This document shows, one piece after another, positions 8,967 to 19,019 of a DNA stretch of 64,000 bases. The stretch comes from Fusobacterium varium (GTDB lineage: Bacteria; Fusobacteriota; Fusobacteriia; Fusobacteriales; Fusobacteriaceae), in NCBI GenBank assembly GCA_900637705.1, contig LR134390.1:2046001-2110000 (forward strand), written 5' to 3'. The position numbers were made by a program, and so were the translations under genes. Under the pieces are notes generated by a model. It was not told where the DNA came from. It was given only the letters and a program-made list of their open reading frames with translations, and ran no database searches. Numbering within the stretch: position 1 is the stretch's first letter; every line of letters begins with the position of its first letter.

Positions 8967-9800
8967 ATGAATAATTCAGAAATGAATAATAAATTTTCAG
9001 AGTTTCTAGATATTGAATTTTTTCAAATATTACAAGATAGACTGGCAGAAGAATTTGGAATAGGAAGCGTTATAACTGATATAAATGGACTTCCTCTCAC
9101 TAGACCAAGTAATTTTTCTGATTTCTGTATCAACCATACCAGAAAAACTGAAATAGGTTTAAAAAAATGTATGCTCTGTGATGCTTATGGTGGCTTGAAA
9201 GCAAAATCTTTAAAAAAACCTATTGTATATAAATGCCATGCTGGATTGATAGATTTTGCTAGCCCTATTATAATGGGAGATACTTTAGTTGGCTGCTTTC
9301 TCTGTGGACAAGTGCTTTCAGAAAAACCAGATGAAGAAAAATTCAAAAAAATAGCTCAGGAAATTGGAATTGATGAAGATACATATATTGAAGCCTTAAG
9401 AAAAGTGAGAATATTACCTTATGAAAAAATAGAATATACAGCTGACTTTGTTTATGAAATTTCTTCAAGAATATCCAACTTTACTTCTCATCAGAATACT
9501 GGAATGTTGTCCAGTAAATGTTACCGAAAAAGCATTGAAGAGTTTGATAATTTCTTAAATAAAGTTAAAAATAAAAGCCTTTTTTCAGGAAAAAAAATAT
9601 CCAGAAACAACTTTCACTTTAGATATATTTTAAATAAAATACATGATACTCTATTTAAAAAATTTTCTATTGATGATGAAAAATTATATCAAATTGAAGA
9701 AAATATGAATACTTTTTCTGATGAAACTTTTAAAATGACAGAAAAAATAAAAAATACAGGTAAAAACTTTAGTTCTTTTGATATAAACAAATTAAAATAA
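8967..9800 (+). CDS. Free-standing PocR-domain sensory protein
   Basis: 277 residues. Residues about 12-170 match the PocR ligand-binding domain: QDRLAEEFGIGSVITDINGL, a Cys-rich CMLCDAY segment, YKCHAGLIDFASPI and GCFLCGQVL. In known PocR regulators this domain senses propanediol or related small molecules and is fused to an AraC-type DNA-binding domain. Here no helix-turn-helix follows; the C-terminal 100 residues are charged and helical. It lies 15 nt after the response regulator with SD AAGGAGAATG. I infer that it binds the diol and modulates the kinase. The conserved Cys residues could coordinate a metal. Confidence 0.85.
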   Translation: MNNSEMNNKFSEFLDIEFFQILQDRLAEEFGIGSVITDINGLPLTRPSNFSDFCINHTRKTEIGLKKCMLCDAYGGLKAKSLKKPIVYKCHAGLIDFASPIIMGDTLVGCFLCGQVLSEKPDEEKFKKIAQEIGIDEDTYIEALRKVRILPYEKIEYTADFVYEISSRISNFTSHQNTGMLSSKCYRKSIEEFDNFLNKVKNKSLFSGKKISRNNFHFRYILNKIHDTLFKKFSIDDEKLYQIEENMNTFSDETFKMTEKIKNTGKNFSSFDINKLK

Positions 9801-9836
9801 AAATATTTTATTAAAAACCTAAAATAACCCAGATAT

Positions 9837-9885
9837 AAAAATACTGATATTAAGAAAATAAAATTTCTCTCTATCAGTATTTTTT
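9837..9885. terminator. Bidirectional terminator between pocR-like gene and mgtA
   Basis: Inverted repeat AAAATACTGATA ... TATCAGTATTTTT with runs of T on both strands, placed between two convergent genes. Confidence 0.85.
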
Positions 9886-9931
9886 ATTTAATTGATTTAA
9901 TTGATTTACTGATTATAAAAAATTTCTATTT

Positions 9932-12679
9932 TTATAGAAGTTCTCCATAACGTTTTACATATACTTTCTTTAAAAATGTAACAAGTATCATGTAAAGAGT
10001 AACAGTTCCTATTAAGAAAGGCCAATATACAGTTGGTAAAACTGTAAGCCCTATCATTTCTCCAAGTTTTGTATATGGAATTAATGAAAGAAATAATATT
10101 CCACTACAAGTAAGCAAACTTACTGATAATGATGCTCTACTTTGAATAAATGGTATTTTTGATGTTCTTATCATATGAATAACTAAAGTCTGTGTCCACA
10201 TAGATTCAACAAACCAACCAGTTTGGAATAGTGCTACAAACATATTTCTCATTGATTCATCTGATGCTGGAATCATATGATAATGTAATCCTCCAGATAC
10301 AAACATTGGACATATGATAAAATATAATACAAGATATGTTGTTATATCAAATATGGAACTTGTAGGTCCTATCCATAACATAAATTTTCCAACAGATGAA
10401 GCGTCCCATTTTCTTGGTATTCTTAAAAATTCATCATCTACATTATCCCAAGGGATAGTAGTACATGAAAGATCATATATTAAATTTAAAAATATCAGCT
10501 GTACGCTCATCATAGGCAAAAAAGGAATAAATGCACTAGCTGCAAGTACTGAAAACATATTTCCGAAATTTGATGAAGCAGTCATTTTTATATATTTTAT
10601 CATATTGGCATATGTTTTACGTCCCTCTACTATCCCTTCTTCAAGTACCATGAGATCTTTCTCCAAAAGAATAATATCTGCTGATTCCTTAGCAATATCT
10701 ACAGCTGTATCTACTGATATTCCTATATCTGCTGCTTTCATAGCTGCTGCATCGTTTATTCCATCTCCCATAAAACCTACAGTATGACCACTATCACGAA
10801 GCACTCTTACTATTCTGGCTTTTTGATCAGGTGAAAGCTTTGCAAATACACTTATATTTTCTGCTGATTTTCCCAACTCATAATCAGTCATTTTTTCTAA
10901 ATCAGAACCCAGCAGTATTTTTTCAACTTTAAGTCCTACTTTTTGACATATGCTTCTAGTAACTTTATCATTATCACCAGTTAAGATTTTAGTTGCAACC
11001 CCATATTCTTTCAATGCTTGTATAGCTTTAGCTGTTGTTTCTTTTGGTGGATCAAGAAAAGCAAGATATCCTATAAGAACCATATCACATTCATCTTTTA
11101 CTCCGAAAGCTCCAACTGGAGAAGGATTTGTTTTTTGTGCTACTGCTATAACTCTCATTCCATCTTCATTAAAATCATCCACTGTCTGAAGTATATCTCT
11201 TTTTAATTCGTCGTTTAAAATTTCTACCTTTCCTCTGTATTCTACATATTTACAAATAGAAAGCATTTCCTCAACTGCTCCTTTAGTAATCATCTGTGTT
11301 TTTCCACTGTTATCTTCAACAACTACTGTCATACGACGACGAGAGAAATCAAATGGTATTTCATCTACTTTTTTATACATCTCAGCTAAACCTTTTAATG
11401 ATTTATCTTCTTTTCCCTCTTCTTCTGTTCTTTCAATTATTGATAAGTCCATAAGATTTTTGAGTCCTGTTTGATACCAGCTGTTAAGGAAAGCATGACG
11501 CAATACACGACTATCCTCTTTTCCATGAACATTCATATGATATTCTAATACTACTTTATCCTGTGTCAAAGTTCCAGTTTTATCTGTACACAAAATATCC
11601 ATAGCTCCAAAATTTTGAATAGAATTGAGATTCTTTACAATAGTTTTTTTCTTTGACATAGAAACTGCACCTTTAGCTAGGCAAGTAGTTACTATCATAG
11701 GAAGCATTTCAGGAGTAAGTCCTACAGCTATTGATACAGCAAAAAGAAAAGCCTGTATCCAATTTCCTTTTGTCATTCCATTGATAAAAAATACCACTGG
11801 AACCATTACCAGCATAAAACGAATGAGTACCCATGAAACAGAATTTACTCCTTTTTCAAAGCTTGTAACTATTGGTTCCTCTGATATCGACTGTGCCATT
11901 GAACCAAATATAGTATCATTACCAACAGAAATTACTATTCCAACAGCAGCTCCACTGATAACATTACTCCCCATAAATGCAAGATTGTTATATTCTGTAA
12001 TAGCTTCATTTTTTTCTTTAGCTGCTTCTGGTGTTTTTTCAAGAGGCTCACTTTCACCTGTTAAAGCTGACTGACTGATAAATAAATCTTTAGCCTCAAT
12101 TATTCTCATATCTGCTGGAATCATATCTCCAGCTGCAAGATGTACTATATCCCCAACTACCACTTCTTCCAATGGTATTTCCTTTTTTCCATCTTCCATT
12201 CTTTCTACACATGTGGTAGTAGTTATCATTTCAAGAAGCTTTTCTACTGCATTGTTGCTTCTGGCTTCCTGTACAAAACGAAGTACTCCTGATATTATTA
12301 CCATAGTTAAAATTATTGTTACAGTCATAATATCTACATCTTCAGGTATGTTATTATAAATAGGAATAGCAATATCAGTTATTCCTGAAACTACAGCTAA
12401 ACAAAAAAGTATTGCTGTAAAAGGATTTACAAAGGCATCACACATTCTTTTAAATAGAGATTTTTTCTTTCCATGCGTTACTTTATTTTTTCCATATTTT
12501 TCTCTAGAAAATTTTATCCTTTCTTTTTCAATCCCTTTTATTGTACTTCCAAATCTTTTTAATATATCAGCAATATCACTATTTGCTGCATATTCCATTC
12601 TTAAATTTACTTCATCTTTATGAACTGTTTTTTCTACATTTTTTCTTAGATAATTTTTTTTCATTTTTTCTTTCATCAT
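9932..12679 (-). CDS. mgtA: Magnesium-translocating P-type ATPase
   Basis: 915 residues, a P-type (P3B) ATPase. It shows the actuator motif [11 protein letters not shown], the phosphorylation motif [11 protein letters not shown], the nucleotide-binding KGAVEEML region, the hinge [17 protein letters not shown] and [20 protein letters not shown]. Membrane helices flank these, including a long hydrophobic C-terminal bundle. MgtA/MgtB proteins import Mg2+ into the cytoplasm when it is scarce. The M-box riboswitch and terminator upstream confirm the substrate. GGAGGAACAGACCG precedes ATG ATG; either Met may be used. Confidence 0.96.
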   Translation of the reverse strand: MMKEKMKKNYLRKNVEKTVHKDEVNLRMEYAANSDIADILKRFGSTIKGIEKERIKFSREKYGKNKVTHGKKKSLFKRMCDAFVNPFTAILFCLAVVSGITDIAIPIYNNIPEDVDIMTVTIILTMVIISGVLRFVQEARSNNAVEKLLEMITTTTCVERMEDGKKEIPLEEVVVGDIVHLAAGDMIPADMRIIEAKDLFISQSALTGESEPLEKTPEAAKEKNEAITEYNNLAFMGSNVISGAAVGIVISVGNDTIFGSMAQSISEEPIVTSFEKGVNSVSWVLIRFMLVMVPVVFFINGMTKGNWIQAFLFAVSIAVGLTPEMLPMIVTTCLAKGAVSMSKKKTIVKNLNSIQNFGAMDILCTDKTGTLTQDKVVLEYHMNVHGKEDSRVLRHAFLNSWYQTGLKNLMDLSIIERTEEEGKEDKSLKGLAEMYKKVDEIPFDFSRRRMTVVVEDNSGKTQMITKGAVEEMLSICKYVEYRGKVEILNDELKRDILQTVDDFNEDGMRVIAVAQKTNPSPVGAFGVKDECDMVLIGYLAFLDPPKETTAKAIQALKEYGVATKILTGDNDKVTRSICQKVGLKVEKILLGSDLEKMTDYELGKSAENISVFAKLSPDQKARIVRVLRDSGHTVGFMGDGINDAAAMKAADIGISVDTAVDIAKESADIILLEKDLMVLEEGIVEGRKTYANMIKYIKMTASSNFGNMFSVLAASAFIPFLPMMSVQLIFLNLIYDLSCTTIPWDNVDDEFLRIPRKWDASSVGKFMLWIGPTSSIFDITTYLVLYFIICPMFVSGGLHYHMIPASDESMRNMFVALFQTGWFVESMWTQTLVIHMIRTSKIPFIQSRASLSVSLLTCSGILFLSLIPYTKLGEMIGLTVLPTVYWPFLIGTVTLYMILVTFLKKVYVKRYGELL

Positions 12680-12756
12680 CGGTCTGTTCCTCCTTTATTT
12701 TCTAATAAATTTTGAAAATAACAGAACATAGCTGAAAGAACAAAGATTTTATATAT

Positions 12757-12846
12757 TTACAGAGCAAAAGAATGGACACTAGGTCTTATTCTTCTACTCA
12801 TGCTCTGCCCTCTCAGGTCTGTACTATTATTATTTCCCGTGTCCAT
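12757..12846 (-). CDS. Putative 29-codon leader ORF before mgtA
   Basis: An ATG preceded by GTGAGGTGAG opens a 29-codon frame whose peptide starts MDTGNNNSTDLRGQSMSRR and ends SFAL. It lies between the riboswitch terminator and mgtA. Its start codon and its last codons are the two arms of a 12-bp perfect inverted repeat, so translating the ORF would open that stem. This resembles leader-ORF control of mgtA in enterobacteria in position, not in sequence. The DPTP-like acidic/proline motif of MgtL is absent. Expression is unproven. Confidence 0.55.
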   Translation of the reverse strand: MDTGNNNSTDLRGQSMSRRIRPSVHSFAL

Positions 12847-12850
12847 TCTT
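12768..12850 (-). repeat. 12-bp perfect inverted repeat bracketing the leader ORF
   Basis: AAGAATGGACAC at 12768-12779 and GTGTCCATTCTT at 12839-12850 are exact reverse complements with a 59-nt loop. In the mgtA transcript the 5' arm contains the ATG of the leader ORF, and the SD lies just 5' of it. No T-run follows, so it is not a terminator. Confidence 0.75.
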
Positions 12851-12883
12851 CTCACCTCACTATTTTCTAAAAAATTGTTATTA

Positions 12884-12926
12884 ATAAAAAAATCCCATAC
12901 CAAAGCAAAAACAATGGTATGGGATT
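12884..12926 (-). terminator. Riboswitch-controlled terminator before mgtA
   Basis: A 12-bp perfect stem AATCCCATACCA / TGGTATGGGATT with a 12-nt loop, followed on the minus strand by seven T residues. It lies directly 3' of the M-box and is the expected OFF structure when Mg2+ is plentiful. Confidence 0.92.
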
Positions 12927-12929
12927 ATA

Positions 12930-13112
12930 TCCCAAATATAAAATCATCACTACATGATTTCTGCCACCGTTTGAGCTTTAACTCTGCAGGGCGGTGAAAT
13001 TGCATTAGATGATACCTTGGTTTCGATATCGCCTGTTCAAACCAACGCATAGTGTCTCCACTATTTTGCGGCAGCAATCCATATCCCTGTAGTAGCCTTA
13101 CCTACCGGATCT
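12930..13112 (-). ncRNA. M-box (Mg2+) riboswitch
   Basis: Read on the minus strand, the region contains the conserved GGTAGGTAAGGCTACTACAG start, ATATGGATTGCTGCCGC core, and later CACCGCCCTGCAGAG and AAACGGTGGCAG blocks typical of the ykoK/M-box aptamer. It lies between a consensus promoter and an intrinsic terminator ahead of mgtA. The fold compacts on Mg2+ binding and favours termination. Boundaries are approximate. Confidence 0.88.
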
Positions 13113-13127
13113 ATTTTATTCATGTTC

Positions 13128-13156
13128 ATTGTAGATGTTATTTTTATTTTTGTCAA
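13128..13156 (-). promoter_or_regulatory. Sigma-70-type promoter of the mgtA transcript
   Basis: TTGACA (13156-13151) and TACAAT (13133-13128) separated by exactly 17 nt on the minus strand. The start would fall about 10 nt before the M-box. Confidence 0.9.
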
Positions 13157-13244
13157 GAGATATTTTATTTTAAAATTTAAAACTATCTTCTTTCCAGTTA
13201 TTAATCATCAAAAAAAATTGTAATTTTCTATTATTTTTTATTTT

Positions 13245-14390
13245 TTAAGCTTGATATTTTAATTTACCTTTTACAAATGTCATATCAACAGAATAATCAT
13301 TATTTAATACAACAAGATCTGCATCTTTTCCTTCAGATATTTCTCCAGTATTAAGCCCAAATTCTCTAGCAGCATTTGTACTTGTCATCTTAACTGCATC
13401 AAAAATACTATATCCTAATTCAATAATATTTTTAAATGCCTTGTCTAAAGTAAGTACACTTCCTGCAAGTGAATCATTACTTACAAGTCTAGCCTGATTA
13501 TCTTTTACATAAACATCAAGCTCTCCAAGTTTATAATTTCCATCTGGAAGTCCAGTAGCACTCATAGCATCTGTGATACACTCTACTTTATCTACCCCTT
13601 TTGCTTTTAATAAAATTCTTATAGCTTCTGGGTGAACGTGAATTTTATCAAATATAATTTCTGCCATTACAGAATCACTACTTAATACAGCCCCTACTAC
13701 TCCTGGTTCTCTATGAGTGAATCCTCTCATTCCATTATATGTATGTGTTGAATGGCTCAAACCAGCTTTTATAGCTTTTTGCACATCATCAAAATATACA
13801 GCTGAATGTCCTATAGAAACTATTACGCCATTTTCTTTCAAAAATTTGATTGCTTCTAGTGCAGCATCATCTTTAGGTGATAATGAAAATAATTTTACAA
13901 GTCCTGGTTTTACACTTAGATATTCTTTTATTTCCTCTATCCCAGCTGGCTTCATGTATTTTTCATTTTGAGCTCCTTTATATTGTATATCAAAATATGG
14001 TCCTTCCATATGAGCTCCAAATATATTTGCTCCATCTAGTTCTTTATCCTGTACCTCTGCTATTTTTTCTAAAACATTTTTTAAAACATCTTTTGTACTT
14101 GTAAGAGTTGTAGCAAGAAAATTAGTAGTTCCATGTTTTACTACAAAAGATGAAATAGTTTTTAAAGCTTCTACAGTTCCGTCCATAGCATCAGCACCAT
14201 ATGCTCCATGGATATGTGCATCAATAAATCCAGGTACTACATATTTTCCTTTTAAATCTATTCCATTTTCATATAAAGGATTTTCATTTTCTATTATTTT
14301 TTTTATTTTACCATCTATTACTAATAAATCTCCTGAAACAATTCTATTTCCTAAAACAAATTTCCCATTTTTTAAAAGTATTTTTTCCAT
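13245..14390 (-). CDS. nagA: N-acetylglucosamine-6-phosphate deacetylase
   Basis: 381 residues from the second ATG. The first ATG, three codons upstream, touches the SD (AAAGGAGATGAGG), whereas the second stands 9 nt away and starts MEKILLKNGKF. Amidohydrolase metal and substrate motifs are visible: GFIDAHIHGAYG, HMEGPYF, SIGHSAV, STHTYNGMRGF and ITDAMSATG. The enzyme removes acetate from GlcNAc-6-P on the way to fructose-6-P. No nagB is adjacent. A small ORF and then recA lie upstream on the same strand. Confidence 0.94.
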   Translation of the reverse strand: MEKILLKNGKFVLGNRIVSGDLLVIDGKIKKIIENENPLYENGIDLKGKYVVPGFIDAHIHGAYGADAMDGTVEALKTISSFVVKHGTTNFLATTLTSTKDVLKNVLEKIAEVQDKELDGANIFGAHMEGPYFDIQYKGAQNEKYMKPAGIEEIKEYLSVKPGLVKLFSLSPKDDAALEAIKFLKENGVIVSIGHSAVYFDDVQKAIKAGLSHSTHTYNGMRGFTHREPGVVGAVLSSDSVMAEIIFDKIHVHPEAIRILLKAKGVDKVECITDAMSATGLPDGNYKLGELDVYVKDNQARLVSNDSLAGSVLTLDKAFKNIIELGYSIFDAVKMTSTNAAREFGLNTGEISEGKDADLVVLNNDYSVDMTFVKGKLKYQA

Positions 14391-14440
14391 ATACCTCATC
14401 TCCTTTTGGGGTGTTGAATTTTAAAAACATAATTTTTATC

Positions 14441-14554
14441 TTATAATAATATTTTATTACATTTTCTGTTTTTTCTCAACCATTTTTTTATTCTTCCCCA
14501 AAGAGAAACTTCAGCATATAAATAATTTCCTCTCCCTGACTTAAATATCTTCAT
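14441..14554 (-). CDS. Putative 37-residue basic peptide between recA and nagA
   Basis: ATG preceded by TAGGAGCTGGTTT gives a peptide starting MKIFKSGRGNYLYAEVSLWG and continuing with a strongly basic, Trp-containing tail (KKWLRKNRK). The SD and spacing are good and the ORF fills most of the gap after recA. I recognise no family. It may be a real small protein or a chance ORF. Confidence 0.4.
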   Translation of the reverse strand: MKIFKSGRGNYLYAEVSLWGRIKKWLRKNRKCNKILL

Positions 14555-14583
14555 AAACCAGCTCCTATCTCTAATTCCAAAAA

Positions 14584-15705
14584 TTATATTTCCTCTTCAA
14601 TAATTCCTTCGCTATCTCCAGCAAATTCTAATGTGTCATTTTCATCAGATTCAGTACTTTCTGTAGCTTTCTTTTTAGAAGGTTTAGTATCTAGTTCACC
14701 TTTTTCTATTATCTCCATTACTTTTTTCTCTATCTGTCCAAATAATTCAGGTTCTGTTTCAAGTCTTGCCTTTACATTTTCTTTTCCCTGACCTAATCTA
14801 ATATCTCCAAAACTGAACCATGCTCCTGATTTAGATACTATATCATTATTTAGAGCTATCTCCATTATTTCTCCTACTCTAGTTATTCCTTTTCCATACA
14901 TTATTTGGAATGCAGCTTCTTTAAATGGAGGGGCTACTTTATTTTTTGTAACTTTTACCACTGTTTCATTTCCTATTACCTCATCACCTTGCTTTACAGA
15001 ACCAATTCTTTTTACTTCCAGTCTGACTGATGAATAGAATTTTAAAGCTTTTCCTCCAGTAGTTGTAGTTTGAGGACCAAAACCAAAACCACCAATTTTA
15101 TCCCTTATTTGATTGATAAATACCATTGTAGTTTTTGATTTATTCAATGTTGCAGTGAGTTTTCTTAAAGCTTTTGACATCAGTCTTGCCTGAAGTCCCA
15201 TCTGCTGATCTCCCATTTCTCCATCTATTTCTACTTTTGGTACAAGAGCAGCTACAGAGTCCACTACTATAATATCCACTGCATTTGACCTTACAAGCAT
15301 ATCTGCTATTTCAAGTGCCTGTTCTCCATAGTCTGGCTGTGATATTAGCAATTCATCTACATCTACTCCCAAAGCTCTTGCATATACAGGATCTAAAGCA
15401 TGTTCTGCATCTATAAAAGCTGCTATTCCTCCAGCTTTTTGTGCTTCTGCTACTATATGAAGAGCTATTGTTGTTTTCCCTGAACTTTCTGCTCCATATA
15501 CTTCTATTATTCTTCCTCTAGGTACTCCTCCCACACCTAATGCTATATTAAGATTTAAACTTCCTGTTGAAATAACTTCTACATTCATACTTAGGTTATT
15601 CCCAAGTTTCATTATAGATCCTTCTCCAAATTCTTTTGATATTTGCTTTATAGCTAAATCTAATGCTTTTTCTTTACTCATTTCTTCATTTTTTTTCGCT
15701 GCCAT
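14584..15705 (-). CDS. recA: Recombinase RecA
   Basis: 373 residues. It contains the Walker [10 protein letters not shown], the MAW region [10 protein letters not shown]-like [30 protein letters not shown] and [13 protein letters not shown]. RecA forms filaments on single-stranded DNA, drives strand exchange and, where LexA exists, activates its self-cleavage. The acidic C-terminal tail is present. SD AAAGAGGTG precedes ATG. No recX is adjacent. Confidence 0.98.
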   Translation of the reverse strand: MAAKKNEEMSKEKALDLAIKQISKEFGEGSIMKLGNNLSMNVEVISTGSLNLNIALGVGGVPRGRIIEVYGAESSGKTTIALHIVAEAQKAGGIAAFIDAEHALDPVYARALGVDVDELLISQPDYGEQALEIADMLVRSNAVDIIVVDSVAALVPKVEIDGEMGDQQMGLQARLMSKALRKLTATLNKSKTTMVFINQIRDKIGGFGFGPQTTTTGGKALKFYSSVRLEVKRIGSVKQGDEVIGNETVVKVTKNKVAPPFKEAAFQIMYGKGITRVGEIMEIALNNDIVSKSGAWFSFGDIRLGQGKENVKARLETEPELFGQIEKKVMEIIEKGELDTKPSKKKATESTESDENDTLEFAGDSEGIIEEEI

Positions 15706-15726
15706 TTAAAACACCTCTTTTTATAT

Positions 15727-15748
15727 TCTATATATATTTATATATAGA
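15727..15748. promoter_or_regulatory. 22-bp perfect palindrome in the recA 5' region
   Basis: TCTATATATA-TT-TATATATAGA is a perfect inverted repeat with a 2-nt centre, lying between a likely -10 element (TGTGATAAT, minus strand, about 15750-15758) and the recA SD. It may be an operator or a short hairpin; the AT-richness makes chance plausible. Confidence 0.35.
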
Positions 15749-15836
15749 TATTATCACATTTTTTTCTTTTGTCACTCAATTTTCATAATTTCTTTCTATA
15801 ATAACATATAATATAAAAAACTAGAGGAGTGTTCTA

Positions 15837-17245
15837 ATGATTTTAACAAAGCGTTCTCTTAAAATTATTAACTTATTCCTCACTGGAAATAAGTTTACAA
15901 TTGATGAACTTGCAGATTTTTTTTCTATAACCAATAGAACTGTAGCAAATAATATAAAAACAATTAAAAATTTTTTAAAAAGTAATAATTTAAATTCCTT
16001 AGTAGAAAATAATGGTGTTTACTATATTAAAAATAAAGATTCAAGCTTAATTTCTCATCTCATTTCAAAAGAAATTATAACTGTAGAAGAAAGAAAAGAA
16101 TATATTATATTAAAACTACTTACAGATAACCTTATAACGTTGAATCCAATAGCTGAAGAGCTTGGGATAACAAGAAGAGCTCTTAACTATGATATGATAG
16201 ATATAAAAGAATTTTTTTCCAAAAAAAATATTGAACTCGTCCCTGTTGCTGGGAAAGGAGTTACCTTAGTTGGAAAAGAAGCTGATATGAGGCAGCTTCT
16301 TAGCCAATTTATAGAAAAGTTATTGATAAAAAAAGGTAATATAAATAAAATATTTCAAAAATTCTTAAAGGTATTCAACGAAAATTGTAGTATATCCCTA
16401 ATAGATAGAATGCTTATGGAAGTGACAAGAGGTATAAATATTACTCTTCCTCCAGAAAGTTTCTATTATGTTATAGGCATTATATTATCTGGAAAATTAA
16501 GAAAAAATTTCAAGGATGATTCTTTGAAAATAGAAAATAATTCTCATTCTCAAAAATATCAAAATCTTAAAGAAAAATTATTAAACAATATCCATATACC
16601 TATTGAAGATTATGAAACTGACCAAATCATAACAGTTTTTCTTGATTCTGATATTGAAACTTATAAAGGAGAGTATAAGCTAAAACCAGAGATTGAAAAC
16701 TTTCTTTCTATTTTAAAAGAAAAATTAAATGTTGCTTTTACTATTGATGAGAATTTTTTAATGATACTTTCATATTCATTCAAGCTTTCCAATTACAAAG
16801 CTGAATTTAATATAAGTCAGCATCAAAAAAAAATCTCACATATTCCTGATTCATGTGAAGATATTTTTAAAATTGTAGATGAATTTACTAAAAAGTTTTT
16901 AGACAATTTCATACTGATGATCTTCTCTTCATAACTTTGCTATTAAAAAACCATATTTTAAAGTCAAATGGTTTAAAAACAAGCAGTAAAAATATTTTAA
17001 TAATAGATAATTCTATTAAACATTTTTTAGGAAAACTTGTTTCAAAATATCTTAAAAATTTTTATAAGATAAATAATATAACTATAATTTCAAGTTATGA
17101 ATTAGATTGTTTCTTTTCATCTAATATTAATCCTGACTTGATTCTAACTCTTGACAATAGTAAAATAAATACAAATATTCCTATAATTAAACTTGATTTT
17201 GCAGAATTATGGCCTAATCTAAATTTTTTAGAATATTACTTTTAA
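15837..17245 (+). CDS. PRD-type (BglG/MtlR-like) regulator, frame-interrupted
   Basis: The first frame (15837-16934, 365 codons) has two helix-turn-helix segments (TIDELADFFSITNRTVANNI; LITLNPIAEELGITRRALNY) and PRD-like helices (VTRGINITLPPESFYYVIG). It stops after NFILMIFSS. The second frame continues with TDDLLFITLLLKNHILKSNG, which completes the second PRD, then an EIIB-like domain (ILIIDNSIKHFLGKLVSKYL) lacking the phosphorylatable Cys. One added base in the A5 or T5 run at 16890-16900 would join them into about 470 residues. It is probably a sugar-PTS regulator of unknown target. Both PRDs look degenerate. Confidence 0.75.
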
Positions 17246-17263
17246 TTCTTTGGAGGTACATTT

Positions 17264-17638
17264 ATGAAAAAACAGCTTATAGGATTAATGCTGATTATGT
17301 CTTCTTTTGCTTTTGCTGGTGGAGATAAAACATTTGACTTATTAGAAGATCAAATAGAATTAAAACATTCTTATATCACTGATGGTACACATAAATTAAA
17401 AATCGATGATATTGATATTGGAGTAGTCAATGGAACACCTTTTGTTGTTATAGAAACAGATAGTCTTTTTACTGACAGGGCTTGGAAAGAATTTGATAAA
17501 AAAGCCTATAATGATGTTGCTAAAGATATAGCTGATGAAATAAGAGCTGCTTTAGATACAAAATCTGAAGTTAATATTTCTCTTATTTTAGATAGAGAAT
17601 TTGGAAAAGACATGGTCCTTTCAGAAGCTCAATATTAA
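17264..17638 (+). CDS. Small secreted protein of unknown function
   Basis: 124 residues with a clear signal peptide (MKKQLIGLMLIMSSFAFAGG, cleavage after AFA). The mature part is acidic, alpha/beta in character and has no Cys. I recognise no family. It begins 18 nt after the PRD regulator with SD TTTGGAGGT, so it may be co-transcribed. Likely periplasmic. Confidence 0.7.
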   Translation: MKKQLIGLMLIMSSFAFAGGDKTFDLLEDQIELKHSYITDGTHKLKIDDIDIGVVNGTPFVVIETDSLFTDRAWKEFDKKAYNDVAKDIADEIRAALDTKSEVNISLILDREFGKDMVLSEAQY

Positions 17639-17681
17639 AATATGCTAAATATACATAACTGTTGTATTTTTCTAAAAAGAT

Positions 17682-17737
17682 AAAGAAGTTGTTCAAATAA
17701 ATGATTTTTAATCATTTATTTGTAACAACTTCTTTTA
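17682..17737. terminator. Long bidirectional terminator
   Basis: AAAGAAGTTGTTCAAATAAATGATT pairs with AATCATTTATTTGTAACAACTTCTTT with one bulge, separated by a few T, between convergent genes. Confidence 0.88.
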
Positions 17738-17757
17738 TTTAGAACTTTCAAACTTTA

Positions 17758-18021
17758 CTATATTCTAGTAAATATAACATTCTTATATGTAAGAGGAGTA
17801 CTATTTCCAGTTACTACTAAGGTACTTCTCATCATTTCTCTTAATGCATCATCAACAAGAAATTCTGAAGTTACACTATGAGCAACCACAAAACTAAATT
17901 TGTATGTCCCTGGAGCTCCAACTATTTTAGATTTTATAATTACATTCCCTGAATCACCATCTTTATCAATTTTAGTAATTTTATATTCGCAATCAAATTC
18001 ATTTGTTGTTATTTTTGCCAT
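17758..18021 (-). CDS. Hypothetical 87-residue protein
   Basis: Start chosen at the second ATG (MAKITTNEFDCEY), 8 nt after GGAGG; the ATG two codons earlier is too close to the SD. The protein is predicted beta-rich with one Cys and no signal peptide or membrane helix. I recognise no family. It stands alone between a strong terminator and the divergent membrane-protein gene. Confidence 0.65.
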   Translation of the reverse strand: MAKITTNEFDCEYKITKIDKDGDSGNVIIKSKIVGAPGTYKFSFVVAHSVTSEFLVDDALREMMRSTLVVTGNSTPLTYKNVIFTRI

Positions 18022-18249
18022 TTTCATTACCTCCTAAAATTTTATTTTTTACCTCTAGAGATAACTCATCATAGCATCTAAATAAAAATATACAAAATAT
18101 GTAAATTATTAAACTTAAATTCCATTCTCTTTTTCTTAATAAGTTATTTAGACTTCTTGTTTTTTTGATAAGATTTTATATCTTAAATTCTATAAAATCA
18201 AGCTTTTTTATAGAAAACACTAATTTCTATTTAACTTTTAAAAGAACCG

Positions 18250-18258
18250 TGGTATAAT
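18250..18258 (+). promoter_or_regulatory. Extended -10 promoter of the YczE-like gene
   Basis: TGGTATAAT, an extended -10, with TTAACT 16 nt upstream as a weak -35, about 45 nt before the start codon. Confidence 0.5.
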
Positions 18259-18302
18259 CAAAAATTATGGAATATATTTTATTTTTATGAGCGAGGGGAA
18301 AA

Positions 18303-18953
18303 ATGAATTTAAATTTGATTAAAAAATATGTTCTTTGGATTTTTTCAATTTTAGTAAATGCTTTTGGAAATTTTTTATTAATTAAAGGAGATCTTGGAAG
18401 TGGACCTTGGGTTGCTGCAAGTATAGGAATGTCAAAAGTTTTTCTCCTTCAAATAGGTATCTGTACTATTATCCTCAATTTTTTGGTTTTTATACCTATT
18501 ATTTTTATCAGCAAAAAATTTGAAGTTTTCAAGCTTGCTGGCTCTTTTTTTGTAGCATATATTTTTGGAAAATTCCTTGATTTCTTTTTAGACATATTTT
18601 CATGGTTACACCCTCAACATATTATCTCTAGAATACTTTTTTTTGTAATTGGAAATCTTATACTTAGCTGTGGAATCTCAGTTTATCTCAGATTAAATAT
18701 AGCTATGAACCCTTTTGATCAATTCTTAAAAACTGTTAATGACTATTTAATTCCAGATATGAAAAAAGCAAATTATGTATATCTTGGTGTACCTTTTATT
18801 ATAGCTCTTCTTTTTGGAATTTATAATAAATCCATTCAAGGTATTGGAATAGGTACATTGATTATGCTTCTTTTTAATGGAAGCTTTATAAAACTTTTCA
18901 ATAAAAAAGTGCCTATACCTGATAATATTTTAACCCCAAGAAAATATATCTAA
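18303..18953 (+). CDS. YczE/YitT-like integral membrane protein
   Basis: 216 residues with about five to six membrane helices. The opening FGNFLLIKGDLGSGPWVAAS and the later LRLNIAMNPFDQF resemble the YczE/YyaS family, whose function is unclear. SD GAGGGGAA lies before ATG. A promoter-like TGGTATAAT occurs at about 18250-18258. Confidence 0.8.
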   Translation: MNLNLIKKYVLWIFSILVNAFGNFLLIKGDLGSGPWVAASIGMSKVFLLQIGICTIILNFLVFIPIIFISKKFEVFKLAGSFFVAYIFGKFLDFFLDIFSWLHPQHIISRILFFVIGNLILSCGISVYLRLNIAMNPFDQFLKTVNDYLIPDMKKANYVYLGVPFIIALLFGIYNKSIQGIGIGTLIMLLFNGSFIKLFNKKVPIPDNILTPRKYI

Positions 18954-19019
18954 ATTTCCCATTCAAACTTGCTTTTTTTAATGTTATAATATGGTGATAC
19001 TACTTTTTAGGAGGTCTTT

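Noticed and set aside
9932-12679. Long open frames antisense to mgtA and to other large genes
   Set aside because: They lie inside conserved genes, lack SD sequences and have the composition expected of the opposite strand.
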